DNA of 63,617 nucleotides from Vibrio sp. RE86 (GCF_013114545.1 NZ_VTXI01000025.1:1-63617); one strand, 5' to 3'. Positions 9,537 through 17,109 are shown, counted from the stretch's first letter. Program-made: numbers and translations. The notes: generated by a model not told the origin, from the sequence alone.

Positions 9537-9884
9537 ATGTACACAGATTTTTTTAAAACATTTACTGACCAAACTGAAAAAAGCTTAGAACCATACCTAA
9601 AGTTCAACAAACTTGTGACAAAGAACGTGGAGGTTCTTACTGAGCTGCAACTCAACGCAATGCGCACATACAGCGATTTAGGTCTAGCGCAAATGAAAGC
9701 GGCAAGTGAGATCAAAGATGTGACTTCACTGACAGCGTTTAACAGCCAACAACTGGGTGCGTTGACTAAGTTGTCACAGCAAATGATGGAAGACAGCAAC
9801 AAGCTGCAAGCTGTGGCGAAAGAGTTCAAAGATGATGTTGAACAGATGACTACGGAAAACCTTAAGACAGTGACTCCCGCATAA
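9537..9884 (+). CDS. Phasin family protein (PHA granule-associated)
   Basis: A 115-aa, helix-rich, Cys-free protein starting MYTDFFKTFTDQTEKSL, resembling Phasin_2 proteins. Phasins coat PHA granules and set their size and number. The ATG at 9537 is used because AGGAG stands 8 bp upstream; an in-frame upstream ATG at 9441 lies inside phaA. A GC-rich hairpin with a T-run follows at 9900, so the phasin could be made in excess over the synthase downstream, which fits its structural role. Confidence 0.88.
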   Translation: MYTDFFKTFTDQTEKSLEPYLKFNKLVTKNVEVLTELQLNAMRTYSDLGLAQMKAASEIKDVTSLTAFNSQQLGALTKLSQQMMEDSNKLQAVAKEFKDDVEQMTTENLKTVTPA

Positions 9885-9899
9885 CACTGCCTATTTTAT

Positions 9900-9922
9900 G
9901 CCGCCGAAAGGCGGCTTTTTTT
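9900..9922 (+). terminator. Intra-operon terminator/attenuator between phasin and phaC
   Basis: GCCGCC-GAAA-GGCGGC, a 6-bp GC-only stem with a stable tetraloop, followed by seven T. It lies 15 bp after the phasin stop and 21 bp before the phaC start. It looks like a true Rho-independent terminator that phaC transcription must read through. Confidence 0.8.
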
Positions 9923-9942
9923 CCGAACTCAGGAGTCGCACC

Positions 9943-11721
9943 ATGTTACATAACTTCTTTTCGGACTACCTTGTTAAGCTCCAAGAAACCAATCTAAAAT
10001 GGTGGGAAGATCTAGAACTGAGCAGGGCAGCCGCAAACACTCCCCTTAATAAAGCAATGCAAGAAATCAATCTTGAGGACACAACGAAGTTGTTCGAGAG
10101 TGCGGTGAATCAACCTGCAGCATTGCTAAAAATCCAATCAGACTGGTGGCAACAGCAGCTTGAAATATGGCAAAACGTCGCACTTCAGGCGAGCGACAAA
10201 GAGGTCGTCTCTGCTGATAAAGGCGATAAACGATTCAGTCATGAAGAGTGGCAAAACGACCTCTACTTCAGTTTTATCAAGCAGTCTTATCTTTTGTTCA
10301 GCAAAACCTATCTCAATACCATCGACAGTATTGAAGGTTTGGATGAAAAGAGTAAAGAGAGAATCAGTTTCTTTTCTCGCCAGGCTATCAATGCACTTTC
10401 GCCAAGCAACTATATCGCAACCAATCCAGAGTTACTAAAACTCACTCTAGAGCAGAATGGTGAAAACCTCCTTACTGGTTTAGAGCAGCTTAAGGAAGAT
10501 GCAGAATCGAGCGCAGATATCCTCAAGATTCGTATGACCAACAACAACGCGTTTCGCGTCGGAGAGGACATTGCGAATACCCAAGGGGATATCGTCTTTA
10601 AGAATGAACTGTTTGAGTTGATCCAATATAAGCCGCTTACAGAGCAAGTTCATGCAACGCCTTTGCTGATTGTTCCTCCATTTATCAATAAATACTACAT
10701 ATTGGATCTGCGAGAGAAAAACTCGATGGTTCGCTGGCTTCTAGAACAAGGACACTCAGTATTTATGATGTCCTGGCGTAACCCTGGAGCCGAACAGAAA
10801 GATGTGGAATTTGGTGACTACGTAACTGAAGGCGTCGCGAAGGCCGTAACGGCAATTGAAGAGATCACTGGCAAAGAGCAAATCAATGCGGCTGGCTATT
10901 GCATTGGAGGTACGGTTTTAGCTTCAACCATTGCTTATTACGCGGCGAAACGAATGAAGAAACGCATTAAAAGCGCATCATTCTTCACAACACTTCTCGA
11001 CTTCTCACAACCAGGAGAAGTAGGGGCGTATATCAATGACACCATCATCAATGCCATCGAGCTTCAGAATAATGCCAAAGGCTATATGGATGGGCGCTCA
11101 CTGAGTGTTACTTTCAGCCTATTACGTGAAAACAGTCTGTACTGGAACTATTACGTTGATAACTACTTGAAGGGCAAAAGTCCAGTCGACTTCGACCTTC
11201 TATATTGGAACAGTGATAGCACCAATGTGGCGGCAAAAACACATAACTTCATGCTGCGAGAGCTTTATCTAAACAACAAGCTTGTTGAAGAGAAAGGCGT
11301 TAAGGTTGGTGGTGTTTGGATTGACTTAAATAAGATAAAAGTTCCAAGTTATTTTGTGTCAACTAAAGAGGATCATATTGCACTTTGGCAAGGCACTTAC
11401 CGTGGCGCGTTGAACGTGGGTGGTAACAAGACATTCGTGCTTGGTGAATCTGGTCATATTGCTGGCATAGTGAATCATCCAGCTAAAGGTAAATATGGTT
11501 TTTGGACCAATGATTCCCTCGATGAAAGTGCAGATGAATGGCTAACCAATGCATCACATACAGAAGGTTCATGGTGGGAACACTGGCACCAGTGGCTACT
11601 TGGCTTTGAGAATGATGAAAAGGTTGAGCCATTCAGAATCGGCAGTGAACAGTTCCCTGTTTTAGGTAGTGCTCCGGGTAACTATGTAAAGCAAGTGTTA
11701 CCGATTGATGTCAACGAGTAA
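9943..11721 (+). CDS. phaC: Class I poly(R)-hydroxyalkanoic acid synthase
   Basis: A 592-aa PHA synthase. The lipase-like box GYCIGG carries the nucleophile Cys320; Asp477 (STKEDH) and His505 (GESGHIAG) complete the triad, almost the same positions as in the class I enzyme of Cupriavidus necator. It polymerises 3-hydroxyacyl-CoA on the granule surface. The ATG at 9943 is chosen with AGGAG upstream; an in-frame ATG at 9898 would translate through the terminator hairpin. No phaZ depolymerase or phaR regulator is visible nearby. The length and single-gene form exclude the two-subunit class III and IV types. Confidence 0.95.
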   Translation: MLHNFFSDYLVKLQETNLKWWEDLELSRAAANTPLNKAMQEINLEDTTKLFESAVNQPAALLKIQSDWWQQQLEIWQNVALQASDKEVVSADKGDKRFSHEEWQNDLYFSFIKQSYLLFSKTYLNTIDSIEGLDEKSKERISFFSRQAINALSPSNYIATNPELLKLTLEQNGENLLTGLEQLKEDAESSADILKIRMTNNNAFRVGEDIANTQGDIVFKNELFELIQYKPLTEQVHATPLLIVPPFINKYYILDLREKNSMVRWLLEQGHSVFMMSWRNPGAEQKDVEFGDYVTEGVAKAVTAIEEITGKEQINAAGYCIGGTVLASTIAYYAAKRMKKRIKSASFFTTLLDFSQPGEVGAYINDTIINAIELQNNAKGYMDGRSLSVTFSLLRENSLYWNYYVDNYLKGKSPVDFDLLYWNSDSTNVAAKTHNFMLRELYLNNKLVEEKGVKVGGVWIDLNKIKVPSYFVSTKEDHIALWQGTYRGALNVGGNKTFVLGESGHIAGIVNHPAKGKYGFWTNDSLDESADEWLTNASHTEGSWWEHWHQWLLGFENDEKVEPFRIGSEQFPVLGSAPGNYVKQVLPIDVNE

Positions 11722-11747
11722 TGATATTTGAAGGATAAAAAGCAAAA

Positions 11748-11778
11748 AACCTCTGGCGAAAGCGAGAGGTTTTTTTTT
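11748..11778 (+). terminator. Terminator of the PHA operon
   Basis: AACCTCT / AGAGGTT stem around a 10-nt loop, followed by a T-run of at least seven, 26 bp after the phaC stop. Confidence 0.85.
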
Positions 11779-12169
11779 GTTTCTACGAAGTTTTTATTGA
11801 AATGGATATCGTTCGGTTGGGCTTACTATGAACTTATATTCTCATTGCGTATGTAGATGGCGATCACATTCGCTGAGTAAATAAAGTTTAGAATTCGAAT
11901 TTTTATGTATAAAAATATCAATTGATATCATGCGTTCTAATTTTTATGTTTAAGTATCTGTAAATAAGGAGAAAAGTCCGAAATTATAAAACGGTGATTT
12001 AGGTCTGCAAAATCGGTTTAGCACAATTGTTAGCCAGAATAAAATTCGTAAATATTATCCCCAGAAATCGAGTGGTCCACTGTCCATTACTACTGTCCAA
12101 TAGCGGAATGCTCGTTCATTTAAAGGCTGAAACCAGCCAATAACAATAAAATTACATTTTGGGGTTAAC
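11779..12169 (+). promoter_or_regulatory. Porin upstream region with a 14-bp palindrome
   Basis: About 390 bp without a gene. It contains the perfect palindrome ATATCAATTGATAT at 11915-11928, about 240 bp before the porin start, in an AT-rich stretch. The distance suggests a long leader or several regulators. The porin ribosome binding site is GGGG just before the ATG. I cannot assign the palindrome to a named regulator. Confidence 0.4.
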
Positions 12170-13264
12170 ATGAAAAACACTTTTAAACTCTCTTTAGCTG
12201 CCGTACTTGTTTCGTCTGCAATGGCTGCAAATGCCGGCATCAGTATTGTTGATACAGAAGAAGCCAACTTTTCAGTAGGTGGTAATGTTGAGTTAAACTT
12301 CAACTATCAAGATCGTGAGTCTAACGAGAACAACGATGCCGAGTTCAACCAAGACGGACGTGTTCTTATTGAGTTTGCAGGTGAAAAATACACGAGCAAT
12401 GGTCACTATGTTGGCGTGAAGGCGCAGCCGTTATTTGAAAGTACAGGTAACGTTGCACTCGATGATGCGTATTTTGAGTTTGGTAAGAAAGATAGCTGGG
12501 CAATCAAAGCGGGTCGTTTTGAAGCCTACGATATGTTCCCTGTTGGTCTAGATGTTTTCCTAGAGTATTCGGGTGATACTTCAAATGAGCTTTATACAGG
12601 TGACAGCGCATACGTTTATCAAATGAAAGAAGCTCGTGGACGCGGTTCTGACGGTCAGCTGATGTACAGTCAGAGCTTCGGTAACCTTTATGTTGAAGTC
12701 GGCACTATGATTGGCGATCGTTCGAATCTTTTCGCTGATACTTACCACGGTGTTGCGGTTGATCACGACAGTTCGAAAGACTCTTTCTTAGTTCGCCCAG
12801 TTGTATCTTACGCTATGGGTGATTTTACGGTCGCAGCCTCGATGGAAACGAATTTAATCAGTGACGCTATTGTTGATGTGCAAGGTAAGGACATTTCAGA
12901 TCGTACTGGTTACGGCTTAACAGGTAATTGGAATAACGGTGCACTAAACCTGAACGCTAACTTTGCCTACCTAGATGCTGTTGATGAAACGAATATGACC
13001 GCAGGGGTCAACGCACTATACAGCAACTTTGGTATTGGTTATGTCTATGGCGCGAACGAATACGATTCAAGCTGGGCGAAAGGCGATGTGAACGTAAACA
13101 CAGCTTATGCTTCATACGAATTTGAGAATGTACTAGAAGTCCAAGATTTCTCGGTACTGCTAGGGACTTACTACACAACAGTGAAAAACGATACCGATAA
13201 TGCGACTGCGTTTTCTGAAGATGATGACTTTGGTGCACGTGTTCGTTTGTTCTACGAGTTCTAA
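12170..13264 (+). CDS. Outer-membrane porin
   Basis: A 364-aa protein with a Sec signal peptide (cleavage likely after Ala-Asn-Ala at residue 22), alternating amphipathic beta strands, many Asp/Asn/Gly turns and a C-terminal aromatic residue (RLFYEF) as recognised by the BAM complex. This fits a Gram-negative trimeric porin of the Vibrio type. Substrate selectivity cannot be read from the sequence. It is monocistronic, with its own terminator. Confidence 0.85.
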   Translation: MKNTFKLSLAAVLVSSAMAANAGISIVDTEEANFSVGGNVELNFNYQDRESNENNDAEFNQDGRVLIEFAGEKYTSNGHYVGVKAQPLFESTGNVALDDAYFEFGKKDSWAIKAGRFEAYDMFPVGLDVFLEYSGDTSNELYTGDSAYVYQMKEARGRGSDGQLMYSQSFGNLYVEVGTMIGDRSNLFADTYHGVAVDHDSSKDSFLVRPVVSYAMGDFTVAASMETNLISDAIVDVQGKDISDRTGYGLTGNWNNGALNLNANFAYLDAVDETNMTAGVNALYSNFGIGYVYGANEYDSSWAKGDVNVNTAYASYEFENVLEVQDFSVLLGTYYTTVKNDTDNATAFSEDDDFGARVRLFYEF

Positions 13265-13290
13265 TCTGTCTTGAGGAACTTCCTCGTTTC

Positions 13291-13316
13291 GCGGAGCCAA
13301 ATGGCTCCGCTTTTTT
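13291..13316 (+). terminator. Porin terminator
   Basis: GCGGAGCC-AAAT-GGCTCCGC followed by T6, 27 bp after the porin stop. Confidence 0.9.
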
Positions 13317-13378
13317 GTTTGTATTACTGGGCTCGATCTGTTTAATTAATTATATCAATCGTACTTGAGGGAATAGGC

Positions 13379-14071
13379 ATGAAAACAATTGGAGTGATTG
13401 GTGGTATGAGCTGGGAATCAACCGCTACGTACTACAAAATGCTCAATGAAGGGGTTAAGCAAGCGCTTGGTGGCTTACATTCAGCCAAGATTATTCTGAA
13501 CAGTGTTGATTTCGCAGAGATAGAGGCACTTCAGCGCAGTGGTGAGTGGGATAAAAACGCAGACATACTGTGTAAAGCCGCCCAATCTCTCGAAAAAGCA
13601 GGAGCTGACTTTGTATTGATTGCGACTAATACGATGCACAAAGTCGCTGAACAAGTCGAAGAGTCAGTTTCTATACCTTTACTCCATATTGCTGATGCAA
13701 CAGGACATAAACTTGTAGAGCAAGGGATCACTAAAGTTGGATTACTCGGTACGGCGTTTACTATGGAACAAGCGTTCTATAAGGATAGACTGACCGAGAA
13801 GTTCGGCATTGAAGTCGTCGTTCCAAATGGGGTTCAGCGTAAGCTGGTTCATGATGTAATTTACAATGAGCTTTGCTTGGGTAAGATTTCACGCCGTTCG
13901 AAAGATGATTACCACACCATTATTGCAGACTTAGCTGAAAATGGGGCACAAGGGATTATTCTTGGCTGTACCGAAATAGGTTTGCTCGTATCTCAAGACG
14001 AAACCGACGTGAAGTTGTTTGATACCGTAGAGATACATGCTGAAATGGCAGTAGCGAAAGCGGTTCAATAA
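13379..14071 (+). CDS. ygeA: Asp/Glu racemase family protein, YgeA type
   Basis: A 230-aa protein of the same length as E. coli YgeA and similar to it along its length (MKTIGVIGGMSWEST at the N-terminus). The active-site pair is Thr83 (ATNTMHK) and Cys197 (LGCTEIG) rather than two cysteines. That Thr/Cys arrangement is what I recall for the E. coli YgeA/EcL-DER enzyme, which acts asymmetrically on L-Asp and L-Glu; other work reports broad amino-acid racemase activity for YgeA. It is cytoplasmic and single-gene. The cellular role, perhaps D-amino-acid supply, is not shown by context. Confidence 0.88.
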   Translation: MKTIGVIGGMSWESTATYYKMLNEGVKQALGGLHSAKIILNSVDFAEIEALQRSGEWDKNADILCKAAQSLEKAGADFVLIATNTMHKVAEQVEESVSIPLLHIADATGHKLVEQGITKVGLLGTAFTMEQAFYKDRLTEKFGIEVVVPNGVQRKLVHDVIYNELCLGKISRRSKDDYHTIIADLAENGAQGIILGCTEIGLLVSQDETDVKLFDTVEIHAEMAVAKAVQ

Positions 14072-14142
14072 CGCTTAAGTGAGTTTGGGCGACATACAGT
14101 CGCCCAAATACATATCAATGACTGAAAACTAAAAAAAGAAAG

Positions 14143-14331
14143 TTAAAATTGGTCCGTTATCAGCTTGATCAATTCAGATTCCGTTTCAGGGGTCTTTTTC
14201 AACTCGACCTCGCACGAAGCCCCACCTTTTAGCATGTACGCACTGCTCGTACAGTGATCATGGTGAAACCATTTTCCGTTTACACAAACATCTGTGTAGC
14301 AGCGAGGATCCTTTTTAAGTTCCATTTCCAT
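14143..14331 (-). CDS. Small Cys/His-containing protein behind an FNR box
   Basis: A 62-aa acidic protein, family not recognised. It has four Cys and three His, including RCYTDVC and WFHHDHC, which could bind a metal or a redox cofactor. No signal peptide or membrane segment is seen. The start is supported by AAGGAG about 8 bp before the ATG. A perfect FNR-type box lies 67-80 bp upstream, with a plausible -10 between, so anaerobic expression is likely. Neighbours (racemase, ArsR/YeeE) say little about its job. It is short, but the combination of ribosome binding site, promoter and composition makes a real gene likely. Confidence 0.7.
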   Translation of the reverse strand: MEMELKKDPRCYTDVCVNGKWFHHDHCTSSAYMLKGGASCEVELKKTPETESELIKLITDQF

Positions 14332-14397
14332 GCGGTTACTCCTTGTTAAATTACCGTTAACACAATAACAACATAACCTTGTTTTGAATGTGGTTAA

Positions 14398-14411
14398 TTG
14401 ATCTAGATCAA
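14398..14411 (-). promoter_or_regulatory. FNR box, class II-like position, for the 62-aa gene
   Basis: TTGATCTAGATCAA is a perfect TTGAT-N4-ATCAA. On the minus strand a -10-like TATGTT (14370-14375) is placed so that the box would be centred near -41.5 of a start at about 14363, the activating FNR geometry. The CRP alternative is less likely because the outer bases are TT/AA rather than TGTGA. Confidence 0.75.
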
Positions 14412-14491
14412 CGAATGTCGACCACTATACTAAGGTAGTAACTGATAACTTTTTATTGGAACGAAAAAGGGAATCGAGCAACTGCTTCTCA

Positions 14492-14617
14492 TCAGTAATA
14501 GCGCAAAGTGATCTGGCGTCGTTTAGCTGCTAATGAACGAATACGCTCAAGCAATTCACGTCTTTTGTACTGACTAAACAGTCCGTCAACACCACCTAAA
14601 ATCAAAATCTTAGTCAT
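14492..14617 (-). CDS. Predicted 41-aa basic microprotein
   Basis: The short frame encodes MTKILILGGVDGLFS followed by an Arg/Lys-rich helix (YKRRELLERIRSLAAKRR) and ends ITLRYY. GGAG lies 7 bp before the ATG. The hydrophobic-then-basic-helix plan is faintly like DUF1127/YjiS small proteins, but the typical C-terminal LxDIGL motif is missing. It is divergent from the ArsR-YeeE operon and shares the intergenic region with the 15-bp repeat array, so it might be co-regulated. No homologue can be checked here. Confidence 0.5.
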   Translation of the reverse strand: MTKILILGGVDGLFSQYKRRELLERIRSLAAKRRQITLRYY

Positions 14618-14670
14618 ACTTTGCTCCATAAATTGAGTCTTTACGAGAGATGCGCCCCAATATAGAAATT

Positions 14671-14745
14671 TAAATTAGCAAAGCCTAATATTTGCAGGGC
14701 TAAATTTAAAATGCCTAAATTAGCATTGACTAAATTACATTAATT
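14671..14745 (+). repeat. Five 15-bp direct repeats upstream of the arsR-type gene
   Basis: Consecutive 15-nt units begin at 14671, 14686, 14701, 14716 and 14731. Each starts TAAATT (TAATAT in the second), and four of the five end in C (GCC, GGC, GCC, GAC). A further TAAATT occurs at 14755. The array ends 33 bp before the regulator ATG and is a good candidate operator, probably for the ArsR protein itself. Confidence 0.7.
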
Positions 14746-14778
14746 AGTAAACTCTAAATTAATGTCGAAAAGATTGGA

Positions 14779-15102
14779 ATGGCCGGTGTGGAAGTTAAAC
14801 AGTTAGACAATATGAAGCAAAACGTTCTAGAAGCATCAGAATTGCTCAGAGTCATGTCCCACCCTGAAAGGTTAATGGTGCTGTGCCAACTCACACAGGG
14901 CGAGGTGGGGGTAGGTGAGTTACAACGTCACTCTAGTTTAAGCCAGTCAGCGCTGTCCCAGCACTTAACAGTATTGAGAAAACACAACTTGGTCGGCGTT
15001 CGCAAATCCTCTCAGCAAGTCTTCTATTCTCTTTTAGACCCACGAATAGAAACGCTTATTGGGACGCTTCATCATCTATTTTGTGAATCTGTGGAGGCTT
15101 AA
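14779..15102 (+). CDS. ArsR-family repressor with HlyU/BigR/SqrR-type dithiol
   Basis: A 107-aa winged-helix protein with the ArsR core (SHPERLMVLCQL, recognition helix SQSALSQHLTVLRKHNLV). Cys36 and Cys102 are 66 residues apart, the same spacing as the reactive cysteines of SqrR (41/107), BigR and HlyU (38/104), which form di- or polysulfide bridges with reactive sulfur species. The metal-binding CxC motif of arsenic sensors is absent. The stop codon abuts the ATG of the YeeE-like gene, so both are co-transcribed. This suggests control of a sulfur transporter by sulfide or persulfide. The role in sulfur is strong inference; a link to virulence as for HlyU is not supported here. Confidence 0.85.
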   Translation: MAGVEVKQLDNMKQNVLEASELLRVMSHPERLMVLCQLTQGEVGVGELQRHSSLSQSALSQHLTVLRKHNLVGVRKSSQQVFYSLLDPRIETLIGTLHHLFCESVEA

Positions 15103-15516
15103 ATGTTTGAACTTATTCCTTGGTCATCTTTGTTTGGCGGTATGTTGTTAGGAGTCTCAGCGACACTGCTTATGGTGGTGAATGGACGTACAGCGGGTAT
15201 TAGCGGGATATTAAATGGCGTCTTAACACCTAAAAAGAACAACACCTCTTGGCGAGTGCTGTTTCTCATTGGCATGGTGTTAGGGGGCGTATCTGCGGTC
15301 GTTGCTTTGAACATTGATACCCCAAACTTTGCACAGCTTTCTTCATCTACGCTTGTCATTGGTGGACTGCTTGTGGGGTTTGGAACTCGACTAGCCAATG
15401 GATGTACCAGCGGCCATGGTATATGTGGGATGGGACGCTTATCCAAGCGCTCAATTGTCGCGACATGCGTGTTCATGTTGACCGCCGCCGTGACTGTTTA
15501 TATCAGCTTAAATTAG
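15103..15516 (+). CDS. YeeE/YedE-family membrane protein, N-terminal half type
   Basis: A 137-aa protein with four likely membrane helices and the conserved Cys-containing motif NGCTSGHGICG, the hallmark of the YeeE/YedE (DUF395, sulphur transport) family. In TsuA such conserved cysteines carry thiosulfate through the membrane. Here the fused ~350-aa protein of other bacteria is split into two genes. The ATG follows the arsR-type stop codon directly. The substrate is probably thiosulfate or another sulfur species, given the sulfide-sensor regulator. Confidence 0.85.
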   Translation: MFELIPWSSLFGGMLLGVSATLLMVVNGRTAGISGILNGVLTPKKNNTSWRVLFLIGMVLGGVSAVVALNIDTPNFAQLSSSTLVIGGLLVGFGTRLANGCTSGHGICGMGRLSKRSIVATCVFMLTAAVTVYISLN

Positions 15517-15530
15517 AAGGGGCTATCGCC

Positions 15531-15989
15531 ATGAAAACTGTGATTATTCGTTTAATGCCTCTCATTAGCGGTATTTTGTTTGGAGTTGGTATGGCTCTAT
15601 CTGGAATGATCGACCCAGAGAAAGTCATTGGATTCCTAAATGTCACTGGTAACTGGGATCCAAGCCTAGCGTTTGTCATGGGTGGGGCACTGTTGGTGTT
15701 TATGCCGAGTTATTTCTTGTTCATTGAGCCCAAAATGCAAACGTTAAGTGGTGATTCTATTCCTGCCGTGACCAACCAAAAGATAGATTCAAGGCTGCTG
15801 ACTGGCTCAGCTCTCTTCGGTATCGGGTGGGGGCTTGTAGGGATTTGTCCAGGCCCAGCGATTTCGAGCTTAATGATCGGCGGGCTCCCAGTTATTATTT
15901 TTCTAAGCTCAATGATAATAGGTTCACTACTGGCAATGAATCTTGCAAGTAGTGAACCGAAAGTATCATTAGCGAGTCGTAATCAATGA
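15531..15989 (+). CDS. YeeE/YedE-family membrane protein, C-terminal half type
   Basis: A 152-aa protein, the second half of the split YeeE/YedE transporter, with four or so membrane helices and the motif GWGLVGICPGPA carrying the conserved Cys. It begins at the ATG at 15531 (MKTVIIRLMP) after GAAGGGG; an in-frame ATG at 15402 lies inside the preceding gene and is rejected. It ends with a 21-bp tail-to-tail overlap with the convergent EEP hydrolase gene. With the preceding protein it would form the transport unit in the inner membrane. Confidence 0.85.
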   Translation: MKTVIIRLMPLISGILFGVGMALSGMIDPEKVIGFLNVTGNWDPSLAFVMGGALLVFMPSYFLFIEPKMQTLSGDSIPAVTNQKIDSRLLTGSALFGIGWGLVGICPGPAISSLMIGGLPVIIFLSSMIIGSLLAMNLASSEPKVSLASRNQ

Positions 15990-16859
15990 CGTTACTGGGC
16001 AGTGGTCACTCATTTGATACTTAAGCACGTCGTCGGTCGAATAAGTGACCTGCTTTGGAATGGTAAACGCGAGATCGTCACTTACGACAATATGGTCAAT
16101 CAGAGAGCGAAATTGATGTGTTCTCTTCGGGTTCTTGTTTGATCTGACTTTACATAGCGCCTTACTCTTTTGGCTCGCGAGTAGGGCGTTACTATTTTTC
16201 GAGATACGCTCCCATAGCCAATCCCCCCGATAACTCATGTTGTGGTTGAAGTCTCCTAATACGACGTACGATTGATTGTTGCGCTCGCGTTCTCGAATCC
16301 AAGTGTTTAACGCTGCGCCTTGAGACTTTAATGTTTTACACGCGTCGCTGTTGTTATATGCACCTGAACAGCGCGCTTTCAAGTGAACAGATAATACATG
16401 GATTGGCGTATTGCTGTCAGGGTGAATAACAACGTAGCTGGCAAATCTGAGTTTGCTTCTAGGGTTGGTGTCGAGTTGAATATCTGGCTGATTATTCACT
16501 TCAATCCCTTTTCTTACTGCAAACCCAGTAAACTGGTTAATGTCACTGAATTGCTGTGCTTGATACGCTTTAGTGTTTCTATCTGAAAAGATGACTTGGT
16601 ATCCGTCACCAATGATTCGTCGCAATGCTTTTTCGTCATTTACTTCTTGGAAAGCGATGATGTCACTGTTCATTTTATCGCTGTAGTTCTGTAAGGCTTG
16701 GTAATCCGAACCGTCTCGCATTGAGGCTGAGAACTTTGGATCGGGTGTGCTGCTTAGCCATTCTAAATTCCAAGTGGTAAAACTGGTTTGCGAAAATGCA
16801 GTACAAGAAAATGTAAGTGATAAAAGTGAAATTAGTGAGCGTTTTTTCAACGTATCCAT
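15969..16859 (-). CDS. Secreted endonuclease/exonuclease/phosphatase (EEP) family hydrolase
   Basis: A 296-aa protein with a signal peptide (about residues 1-23, ending AFSQ) and the EEP motifs in order: WNLEWL, FQEVND, VVLGDFNHN, IDHIVV, SDHCPV. These supply the metal-binding Asn/Glu and the catalytic Asp/His of DNase I-like enzymes. The likely activity is a periplasmic or extracellular nuclease or phosphodiesterase; the substrate cannot be told. Four Cys allow disulfides. It is monocistronic, convergent with the YeeE pair. Confidence 0.82.
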   Translation of the reverse strand: MDTLKKRSLISLLSLTFSCTAFSQTSFTTWNLEWLSSTPDPKFSASMRDGSDYQALQNYSDKMNSDIIAFQEVNDEKALRRIIGDGYQVIFSDRNTKAYQAQQFSDINQFTGFAVRKGIEVNNQPDIQLDTNPRSKLRFASYVVIHPDSNTPIHVLSVHLKARCSGAYNNSDACKTLKSQGAALNTWIRERERNNQSYVVLGDFNHNMSYRGDWLWERISKNSNALLASQKSKALCKVRSNKNPKRTHQFRSLIDHIVVSDDLAFTIPKQVTYSTDDVLKYQMSDHCPVTSLITTR

Positions 16860-17018
16860 AGCTTAAGCCCTAACGATTTTTCTACAGCCTTTATCCGATA
16901 AGCCATCGTAAAAAATCAAGCTAAAATCATCGGAAATTTCTTAATTACATACATTTCTTTGCATCTGAGATCGATGCCCAGAAGATTGAACTGTTCTTAA
17001 CCTAGGGTCTCTTTTTAT

Positions 17019-17032
17019 TGATCAAAATCAAT
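17019..17032 (+). promoter_or_regulatory. FNR box upstream of nrdD
   Basis: TTGATCAAAATCAA, a perfect TTGAT-N4-ATCAA site 121 bp before the nrdD start. Anaerobic activation of nrdDG by FNR is known in enteric bacteria. Confidence 0.85.
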
Positions 17033-17063
17033 ACTTTTTAACCCTCCATCTCGTTAAATACGG

Positions 17064-17109
17064 CCACAACATATTGTGTTAGCTCAATAATAAATCGCCT
17101 ATATAGTGT
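17064..17109 (+). promoter_or_regulatory. Pair of NrdR boxes upstream of nrdD
   Basis: CCACAACATATTGTGT (17064-17079) matches the NrdR consensus ACACWATATATWGTGT at 14 of 16 positions. A second, weaker copy ends CTATATAGTGT (17094-17109, 11 of 16). The centres are 30 bp apart, close to three helical turns, as is typical of tandem NrdR operators. NrdR represses ribonucleotide reductase genes when dATP is high. Confidence 0.75.

Noticed and set aside
9898..9942. Earlier phaC start at the in-frame ATG 9898
   Set aside because: It would put the start codon inside the terminator hairpin and lacks a ribosome binding site; the ATG at 9943 has AGGAG and the normal family N-terminus.
11848..11872. 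CRP site in the porin leader
   Set aside because: The half-sites TGTAG and TCACA are 7 bp apart instead of 6 and the first is poor.
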